Below, in pieces: positions 1-5,241 of a DNA stretch of 5,241 bases (its first letter is position 1; every line of letters begins with the position of its first letter). The notes beneath the pieces were generated by a model. It was not told the DNA's origin, ran no database searches, and was given only the letters and a program-made list of their open reading frames with translations. This stretch comes from Actinomycetes bacterium. Its GTDB lineage: Bacteria > Actinomycetota > Actinomycetes > Actinomycetales > Cellulomonadaceae. The stretch spans positions 1 to 5,241 of the forward strand of contig JAEWEI010000050.1 in the NCBI GenBank assembly GCA_023389545.1. The letters are read 5' to 3'. The position numbers were made by a program, and so were the translations under genes.

Positions 1-18
1 GCCGCAGCCCAGGCGCCC

Positions 19-1872
19 ATGCGGACGTCCGCTCTGACGCCGGGCGAGGGGCCCGCGAAGTCCTCGGGCTGGGCGCCGACAGCCGTGGCGGCGCCCCCGG
101 CCACCGCCTCCGAGTCCGCGCCGGCGGCCGCGACGACGGGCGGGGCCGATGGCGGCTCCGGCTCGCCGCTTGACGGATTCGCGTCTGACGAGCGTCAGCG
201 CCGATGGCCGAGGGTGCTGCTGATCAGCGGCCTCGTCGCTGTGGTCTTGGGCGGCGCCTACGTGGGATCCGCTTACGCGCTGGGCGGGCGGGTGCCTCGG
301 GGCGCCACAGTCGCTGGCGTGGAGGTTGGCGGCCTGGACGCCGACGCGGCCGAGGCGGCGCTGACGGCGGGCCTCGCTGAGGTCTCGACGGCGGCGGTCC
401 CGGTCGCCGCGGGGGAGAAGAGCGCCACGCTGGACCCGGTCGAGGCCGGTCTGAGCCTCGACGTCGAGGCCACTGTCGACGCGTTGACGGGTGTGGACCT
501 GTCGCCTGCGCGCATGTGGCAGCACGTGGTGGGCGTCGGCGAGCAGAAGCCGGTGACGGTGGTGGACGAGTCGGCCTTCGGCACCGCTGTCGAGGGCTTG
601 GCGGACGCGTTGGCCTTGGATCCGGTCGATGGCGCCATCGTCTTCGTCGACGGTGACGCCCACGCCACCGAGGCGGTGGACGGGCTGGAGGTGGACGCGG
701 ATGCCGCAGCGGAGATGCTGCGGGACGAGTGGCTCACCGCGCCGCGCCCGCTGGCGCTGCCCACCGCCGTTGTCGCACCGGACATCACACAGGAGGAGAC
801 GGACGCCGCGCTGCAGTCCATCGCCCGTCGTGTCGTCGCGGCGCCGGTGTCGCTGCAGGTCGAGGAGCAGGTGGTCAATCTCTCGCCGGAGACCCTCGCG
901 TCCGCCTCGACGATCGCGCCGCGGAACTCGGAGCTGGTGCTGCAGATGGACGGCGCCGTGCTGGTGGAGGAGGTCCTCAACCAGACGACCGACCTGCTCA
1001 CCGAGTCCGCTGATGCCCACTTCGAGTTCGTGGGCGGCGTCCCGACGGTGGTGCCGGGCGAGCCGGGGACCACGTTGGACCCGCAGGCCGTCGCGGATGC
1101 CGTCGCGGCGGCGGCGGTCGCCGATGTGCGGAACGCCACAGTGGAGCTCGTCGCGTCCGACCCGGAGCAGTCCACGGCCAAGCTTGAGGCGTTGGGCGTC
1201 CAGGAGGTCGTGGCGTCGTTCTCGACCCCGTTGAACTCCGAGCCGAAGCGCACCAAGAACATCACCGTGGGCGCGCAGCGGGTCAACGGCACGCTCGTGC
1301 TCCCGGGGGAGACCTTCAGCCTCGCGGAGACTGTCGGGCCCGTCACTGCCGCCGGCGGCTATGTCGCGGCGGGCGTGATCAAGAACGGCGAGCACGTGGA
1401 CGGCATGGGCGGCGGCCTGTCGCAGCTCGCGACGACGACGTTCAACGTCGGCCATCTCGCAGGCTTCGTGGACGTGGAGCACCACCCGCACTCCGAGTGG
1501 ATCGCGCGGTACCCGGAGGGCCGCGAGGCCACGCTCTTCACCCCGACGCTCGACATGAAGTGGGAGAACAACACGCCCTACGGCGTGGTCCTGCAGGCGT
1601 GGGTGGGCGAGGGGCGCCTGCACGTGCAGGCGTGGAGCACGAAATACTGGACGGTGGAGACCACCACGAGCGGCCGCAGCAACGTCAAGCCGGTCGGGAC
1701 CAGCTACAGCACGTCCCCGACGTGCGAACCGCAGTCGGCCGGCAACCCGGGGTTCACCGTCACCGTGACCCGCAAGTTGTACCTGGACGGGGTGCTCAAG
1801 GACACGGACGCCGACACCACGACCTACAAGGCCCAGAACAAGGTCATCTGCGGGGCCGCCCCGGTGGAGTGA
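19..1872 (+). CDS. VanW-family membrane-anchored cell-envelope protein (possibly 5'-partial)
   Basis: From the first ATG this encodes 617 residues. Residues 1-60 are an Ala/Pro/Gly/Ser-rich, presumably cytoplasmic tail; a basic RRWPR stretch precedes one hydrophobic segment at about 66-88, so the rest should be outside the membrane (type II topology). Residues about 95-390 look like two copies of the putative peptidoglycan-binding module that commonly precedes VanW domains. The VanW domain spans about 400-540: FSTPLN, INGT-like VNGTLVLPGETFS (423-435), GGGLSQ (464-469), HSEWIARYPEGREAT (491-505). A C-terminal beta-rich tail (550-617) holds the only two cysteines, C569 and C611, probably a disulfide. 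VanW proteins occur in glycopeptide-resistance clusters and widely in Gram-positives, but their biochemical role is unsettled, so resistance should not be inferred. The frame is open back to base 1 and only a weak AGG precedes the ATG, so the start may lie upstream of the window. Confidence 0.92.
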   Translation: MRTSALTPGEGPAKSSGWAPTAVAAPPATASESAPAAATTGGADGGSGSPLDGFASDERQRRWPRVLLISGLVAVVLGGAYVGSAYALGGRVPRGATVAGVEVGGLDADAAEAALTAGLAEVSTAAVPVAAGEKSATLDPVEAGLSLDVEATVDALTGVDLSPARMWQHVVGVGEQKPVTVVDESAFGTAVEGLADALALDPVDGAIVFVDGDAHATEAVDGLEVDADAAAEMLRDEWLTAPRPLALPTAVVAPDITQEETDAALQSIARRVVAAPVSLQVEEQVVNLSPETLASASTIAPRNSELVLQMDGAVLVEEVLNQTTDLLTESADAHFEFVGGVPTVVPGEPGTTLDPQAVADAVAAAAVADVRNATVELVASDPEQSTAKLEALGVQEVVASFSTPLNSEPKRTKNITVGAQRVNGTLVLPGETFSLAETVGPVTAAGGYVAAGVIKNGEHVDGMGGGLSQLATTTFNVGHLAGFVDVEHHPHSEWIARYPEGREATLFTPTLDMKWENNTPYGVVLQAWVGEGRLHVQAWSTKYWTVETTTSGRSNVKPVGTSYSTSPTCEPQSAGNPGFTVTVTRKLYLDGVLKDTDADTTTYKAQNKVICGAAPVE

Positions 1873-1880
1873 GGCCGGCT

Positions 1881-1911
1881 CGGCCCGGCGCCCGGCAGGG
1901 GCGCCGGGCCG
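1881..1911. terminator. GC-rich hairpin between convergent genes, likely bidirectional terminator
   Basis: A perfect 13-bp stem (1881-1893 with 1899-1911) closes a 5-nt loop GGCAG. It starts 8 nt after the stop of the VanW gene and ends 6 nt before the stop of the opposing small gene, so it sits where both transcripts should end. There is no T-tract on either side, which is common for intrinsic-type hairpins in high-GC actinobacteria. Termination function is inferred from position and stem strength. Confidence 0.72.
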
Positions 1912-1917
1912 GCGGCG

Positions 1918-2166
1918 TCATCGGGCGCGTGGGCGGCGTGGGGGAGCCGGCGGCACGATCTTGGTGAGGGCGATCTCGTCGGCGGGCACTCGCACGGTGC
2001 CGTGGCGGGTGGCGACGTCCACCCCGGCGTCGTCGACGGCCACGAGCTCGCCGAGCACGTCGGTCCAGCGTTGGGCGTCATCGGCGGGCAATGTGCGCCG
2101 CACGACGACGCGCACCCCGGGCGTCCACGCACGCCAGGCGGGCGTCGGCTCGGTGGAGTGGTTCAT
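1918..2166 (-). CDS. Small SH3-like protein resembling the N-terminal domain of Rv0428c-type acetyltransferases
   Basis: Encodes 82 residues from an ATG at 2166 (minus strand), with a GAGG Shine-Dalgarno at 2177-2174 and 7-nt spacing. The pattern W-x-PGVRVVVRR (14-24), TDVLGELVAVDD (35-46), a GTVRVPADEI strand (56-65) and TKIVPPAPP (68-76) fits the small beta-barrel (SH3-like) domain found at the N-terminus of mycobacterial Rv0428c-type GNAT acetyltransferases and also as short stand-alone actinobacterial proteins. Here no acetyltransferase domain follows: the frame stops at residue 82 and the VanW gene converges from the other side. The tail (74-82, PAPPRRPRAR-like) is basic and proline-rich. 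No signal peptide, membrane segment or cysteine is present, so it is probably a soluble cytoplasmic protein. The family assignment is from memory of the pattern; the function is unknown. It is divergent from the ferredoxin gene and shares its upstream region. Confidence 0.72.
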   Translation of the reverse strand: MNHSTEPTPAWRAWTPGVRVVVRRTLPADDAQRWTDVLGELVAVDDAGVDVATRHGTVRVPADEIALTKIVPPAPPRRPRAR

Positions 2167-2216
2167 GGCCGCGCCTCACACAGCGGACGCCGCTTCGTCT
2201 GGTTGCTCACCTGGGG

Positions 2217-2223
2217 GATACTA
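2217..2223. promoter_or_regulatory. Candidate -10 element in the divergent intergenic region
   Basis: GATACT (2217-2222) on the plus strand matches 4 of 6 positions of TATAAT and sits 80 nt upstream of the ferredoxin GTG. A weak TTCGTC lies 17 nt upstream of it (2194-2199). Read on the minus strand the overlapping TAGTAT (2223-2218) is also a TAnnnT hexamer, so the same AT-rich spot could serve the small divergent gene, although no good minus-strand -35 is visible. This is the most promoter-like patch in 2167-2302; assignment is tentative. Confidence 0.33.
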
Positions 2224-2291
2224 GGTCGGGCGGTGCGCAGGGCGCCGCCGCGTGGTGCGCATGCCAGACCCGTCGACCCTGCTCGGTCCGT

Positions 2292-2296
2292 GGAGG
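2292..2296 (+). promoter_or_regulatory. Ribosome binding site that fixes the ferredoxin start
   Basis: GGAGG lies 6 nt before the GTG at 2303. This strong Shine-Dalgarno selects that GTG over in-frame upstream GTG/ATG codons near 2252-2263, and the resulting N-terminus (VTYVIAQPC) is the one expected for actinobacterial seven-iron ferredoxins. Confidence 0.88.
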
Positions 2297-2302
2297 ACAG
2301 CC

Positions 2303-2629
2303 GTGACGTATGTGATCGCCCAGCCTTGCGTCGACGTCAAGGACAAGGCGTGCATCGAGGAATGTCCCGTGGACTGCATCTACGAGGGCAAGCGGTCGCT
2401 GTACATCCACCCTGACGAGTGCGTCGACTGCGGCGCCTGTGAGCCGGTGTGCCCGGTCGAGGCCATCTACTACGAGGACGACGTTCCCGAGCAGTGGTCC
2501 GAGTACTACAAGGCGAACGTCGAGTTCTTCGACGACCTGGGCTCGCCGGGCGGCGCGGCGAAGATGGGCGAGATCGACAAGGACCACCCCATCATCGCGA
2601 CGCTGCCGCTCCAGATCCACACGGACTGA
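2303..2629 (+). CDS. fdxA: Seven-iron ferredoxin ([3Fe-4S][4Fe-4S])
   Basis: Encodes 108 residues from a GTG start. It is a small soluble electron carrier with two iron-sulfur clusters. Cysteines are at 9, 17, 21, 25, 40, 43, 46 and 50. By analogy with Azotobacter ferredoxin I, C9, C17 and C50 would hold the [3Fe-4S] cluster; C21, C40, C43 and C46 the [4Fe-4S] cluster; C25 would be free. The first motif lacks the usual second cysteine (C9-VDVKDKA-C17), the hallmark of the 3Fe site, whereas the second is a regular CVDCGACEPVCP. The C-terminal extension after residue 55 (acidic, EQWSEYYK, ending LPLQIHTD) is typical of the actinobacterial family, called fdxA or fdxC in different genomes. The stop is 4 nt from the dapC start, so the two are almost certainly cotranscribed. 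The redox partner cannot be told from the sequence; cytochromes P450 and oxidoreductases are known partners of such ferredoxins. Confidence 0.96.
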   Translation: MTYVIAQPCVDVKDKACIEECPVDCIYEGKRSLYIHPDECVDCGACEPVCPVEAIYYEDDVPEQWSEYYKANVEFFDDLGSPGGAAKMGEIDKDHPIIATLPLQIHTD

Positions 2630-2633
2630 CCCG

Positions 2634-3788
2634 GTGGGCCTGGTCGTCGGAGCCCTGCCCGACTTCCCCTGGGACGCCCTGGGGCCGTACGCCGCGACCG
2701 CGCGGTCGCATCCGCGCGGGATCGTCGACCTGTCGGTGGGCACCCCGGTGGACCCGACCCCCAAGGTCGTGCGGGACGCGCTGGCCGCGGCGTCGGACGC
2801 CCCGGGGTACCCGACCACGCATGGGACCGCCGATCTGCGCGCCGCCGTCGTCGAGTGGTTCGCGCGGCGCCGTGGTGTGCCGGGCCTTGACCCGGCCGCT
2901 GTGCTGCCCACCGTCGGCTCCAAGGAGCTCGTCGCGTGGCTGCCGTCCCAGCTGGGACTGGGGGCCGGCGACGTGGTGCTGCACCCCGCAACCGCCTACC
3001 CGACGTATGACGTGGGCGCGCGCCTCGCGGGGGCCCGGCCTGTCGCGGTGGACGACGTCGTCCAGCGGCTTGCCCCCGACGCGCCGGGCGCCGATGACGT
3101 GCGGCTCGTGTGGCTCAACTCGCCCGGCAACCCAGACGGCGCGGTGCTCGGCGTGGAGGAGCTCGCGGCGGTGGTCGCTGCCGCACGCGCGGCGCAGGCT
3201 CGGACGGGCAAGCCCGTCGTGGTCGCCTCGGACGAGTGCTACGCCGAGCTCGCATGGGACGAGCCGTGGCTGTCGCAGGGGGTGCCGAGCATCTTGGACC
3301 CCCGCGTCACCGGCGGAGACCTGACCGGCCTGCTGGCTGTGTACTCGTTGTCCAAGCAGTCGAATGTGGCCGGCTACCGCGCCGCGTTCGTGGCGGGGGA
3401 CCCGGCGCTCGTCGGCCCGCTGCTCGAGCTGCGCAAGCACGCCGGGATGATCGTCCCAGGGCCGGTGCAGGCCGCGATAGCCGCGGCGTTGCGGGACGAC
3501 GAGCACGTCATGCGGCAGCGCGAGCGGTATGGGGCCCGGCGCGCGGTGCTGCGGGCCGCGCTCGAGGCGTCGGGTCACGTGGTGGACGGCTCGCAGGCGG
3601 GGCTCTACCTGTGGACCAGGCCGCAGGGCGGCCCGCAGGACTGCTGGGCGACGGTCTCCGCGTTCGCCGACCGGGGCATCCTGGTCGCCCCCGGCGCGTT
3701 CTACGGCCCTGCGGCTTCTGGGCATGTCCGCGTCGCGCTCACCGCGTCGGACGAGCGCATCGCCGAGGCCGCCCGCCGGCTGAGCTGA
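2634..3788 (+). CDS. dapC: N-succinyldiaminopimelate aminotransferase
   Basis: Encodes 384 residues, full length for the actinobacterial DapC family. It is a PLP-dependent fold-type I (class I/II) aminotransferase that makes N-succinyl-LL-2,6-diaminopimelate using glutamate, in the succinylase branch leading to meso-diaminopimelate and lysine. Visible landmarks: VGTPVDPTP (35-43), GSKELV (95-100), AYPTY (121-125), NSPGNPDG with the cofactor-contacting N166, SDECYAELAW (199-208) with D200 and Y203, SLSKQSNVAGYR with Schiff-base lysine K241 and phosphate-binding R249, and GHVRVAL with the substrate-carboxylate arginine R366. The start is the GTG 4 nt after the ferredoxin stop; residues from there (GLVVGALPDFPWDALGPY) look family-like, whereas the in-frame extension upstream is Arg/Ser-rich shadow sequence. 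No clear Shine-Dalgarno is seen, so translation is probably coupled to the ferredoxin. A less specific aminotransferase role is the main alternative. Confidence 0.95.
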   Translation: MGLVVGALPDFPWDALGPYAATARSHPRGIVDLSVGTPVDPTPKVVRDALAAASDAPGYPTTHGTADLRAAVVEWFARRRGVPGLDPAAVLPTVGSKELVAWLPSQLGLGAGDVVLHPATAYPTYDVGARLAGARPVAVDDVVQRLAPDAPGADDVRLVWLNSPGNPDGAVLGVEELAAVVAAARAAQARTGKPVVVASDECYAELAWDEPWLSQGVPSILDPRVTGGDLTGLLAVYSLSKQSNVAGYRAAFVAGDPALVGPLLELRKHAGMIVPGPVQAAIAAALRDDEHVMRQRERYGARRAVLRAALEASGHVVDGSQAGLYLWTRPQGGPQDCWATVSAFADRGILVAPGAFYGPAASGHVRVALTASDERIAEAARRLS

Positions 3789-3856
3789 GGGTGACGGCGG
3801 GGCCCGCGACCTGCGACGATCTCCGGTGGCCGGGCCTGCCCCGGACACCCTGACAG

Positions 3857-3893
3857 CAGGTGTGACGCACGACTGTGATCGTGCTCACACCTG
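3857..3893 (+). terminator. 15-bp hairpin downstream of dapC (possible terminator or regulatory stem)
   Basis: Bases 3857-3865 pair with 3885-3893 (9 bp, CAGGTGTGA / TCACACCTG) and 3867-3872 pair with 3879-3884 (6 bp, GCACGA / TCGTGC), with a single bulged C at 3866 and a 6-nt loop CTGTGA. It lies 68 nt after the dapC stop. No T-tract follows, so it could be an actinobacterial non-canonical terminator for the fdxA-dapC transcript, or the dyad may be there for protein binding (it contains a CRP-type site). Confidence 0.55.
3874..3889. promoter_or_regulatory. CRP/GlxR-type operator upstream of gltA
   Basis: The 16-bp sequence is TGTGA-N6-TCACA, an exact match to the consensus of cAMP-receptor-family regulators (E. 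coli CRP, Corynebacterium GlxR, mycobacterial Crp). It lies 160-175 bp upstream of the gltA ATG. GlxR is known to bind the gltA promoter region in Corynebacterium glutamicum, which supports a catabolite-type control of citrate synthase here. Relative to the candidate start site near 3951 the centre would be at about -70, a class I-like position. Binding itself is inferred. Confidence 0.7.
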
Positions 3894-3912
3894 GGACCAA
3901 ATGCCCGCCTTG

Positions 3913-3958
3913 ATTGGTCAGCACGAGCACGGCGCAGGTACCGTCGTGGCTGGCCAAT
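3913..3958. repeat. Imperfect inverted repeat spanning the candidate gltA promoter
   Basis: ATTGGTCAGCACGA (3913-3926) pairs with TCGTGGCTGGCCAAT (3944-3958): 14 pairs including one G-T wobble, with one bulged G at 3949 and a 17-nt loop that contains the palindrome GGTACC (3937-3942). As DNA it is an operator-like dyad whose arms overlap the possible -35 and start site; as RNA it is a stem-loop. Confidence 0.6.
3915..3944 (+). promoter_or_regulatory. Tentative gltA promoter
   Basis: TACCGT (3939-3944) is the only TAnnnT hexamer on the plus strand between dapC and gltA, because 3939-3940 is the only TA step in the 260 bp. TGGTCA (3915-3920) lies 18 nt upstream and matches 4 of 6 bases of TTGACA; TTGGTC one base earlier is an alternative with a 19-nt spacer. 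Transcription would start near 3951, giving a leader of about 98 nt. The match is weak, so this rests mainly on the lack of competitors. Confidence 0.33.
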
Positions 3959-4035
3959 GACGGTCGAACAGCCGGCCCGAGCGGTCGCGATCAACGATGA
4001 CTCGGTCACGCCCGCCCGGCGTCACCTGTCGTCGC

Positions 4036-4043
4036 AGGAAGGA
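4036..4043 (+). promoter_or_regulatory. Ribosome binding site of gltA
   Basis: AGGAAGGA ends 5 nt before the ATG at 4049. It is a good purine-rich Shine-Dalgarno and supports that ATG as the start. A small imperfect hairpin (ACGCC 4008-4012 with GGCGT 4018-4022) lies just upstream of it. Confidence 0.82.
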
Positions 4044-4048
4044 ACCCC

Positions 4049-5241
<1,193 letters not shown>

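Noticed and set aside
273..1346. 357-codon open frame on the minus strand opposite the VanW gene
   Set aside because: Ser/Thr/Ala-rich low-complexity translation with no motif, created by the codon bias of the opposite strand.
19..1872. VanW annotation taken as evidence of a vancomycin-resistance cluster
   Set aside because: No vanHAX, vanS/R or other resistance genes are present; VanW-domain proteins are common in actinobacterial chromosomes outside such clusters.
2176..2180. TCACA half-site next to the small minus-strand gene start, considered as a second CRP-type site
   Set aside because: No TGTGA partner at the right spacing; a lone 5-mer is not significant.
2182..2194. Short inverted repeat AGCGG-ACG-CCGCT in the divergent region
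   Set aside because: Only 5 bp with a 3-nt spacer, expected by chance in GC-rich DNA.
2252..2302. Upstream in-frame extension of the ferredoxin by 17 residues
   Set aside because: No ribosome binding site in front of the upstream starts, whereas GGAGG precedes the GTG at 2303 and the ferredoxin family begins there.
2439..2633. Upstream in-frame extension of DapC by 65 residues
   Set aside because: The extension overlaps the ferredoxin in another frame and is Arg/Ser/Thr-rich; family-like sequence starts at the GTG at 2634.
2592..3848. 418-codon open frame on the minus strand opposite dapC
   Set aside because: Arg/His/Gly-rich composition, no recognisable domain, and fully antisense to a convincing aminotransferase; typical of spurious frames in high-GC DNA.

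Overview
This GC-rich window (very strong G/C bias at third codon positions, GTG starts, almost no TA dinucleotides between genes) looks like the chromosome of a high-GC actinomycete. The ferredoxin-dapC pair and the gene content would fit a Micrococcales member such as a Cellulomonas relative, but that genus-level guess is inference, not shown by the sequence. It reads as ordinary core chromosome: no mobile element, CRISPR array, tRNA or rRNA was seen.

Layout. Left (1-1872): a long plus-strand gene for a membrane-anchored VanW-domain cell-envelope protein, whose true start may lie before the window. It converges on a small minus-strand gene (1918-2166) for an 82-residue SH3-like protein, and a very strong GC hairpin (1881-1911) sits between the two stop codons. 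A 136-bp divergent intergenic region (2167-2302) then leads into a tight plus-strand pair: a seven-iron ferredoxin (2303-2629) and N-succinyldiaminopimelate aminotransferase DapC (2634-3788), 4 nt apart. After a 260-bp intergenic region comes citrate synthase (from 4049), which runs off the right edge lacking only its last few dozen residues.

How the genes relate. DapC supplies meso-diaminopimelate for lysine and peptidoglycan; the VanW protein is probably a wall-associated envelope factor; citrate synthase is the entry enzyme of the TCA cycle. The ferredoxin is an electron carrier whose link to DapC is positional (a pairing known in actinobacteria) rather than mechanistically clear.

Most interesting spot. 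The dapC-gltA intergenic region holds a perfect CRP/GlxR-type site (TGTGA-N6-TCACA, 3874-3889) built into the loop and right arm of a 15-bp hairpin. Three further segments (3879-3900, 3914-3926, 3944-3958) can pair in mutually exclusive ways, giving a 1:2 / 2:3 / 3:4 layout like an attenuator, or alternatively a cluster of dyad operators over the only plausible -10 element upstream of gltA. No wholly new protein system was found.
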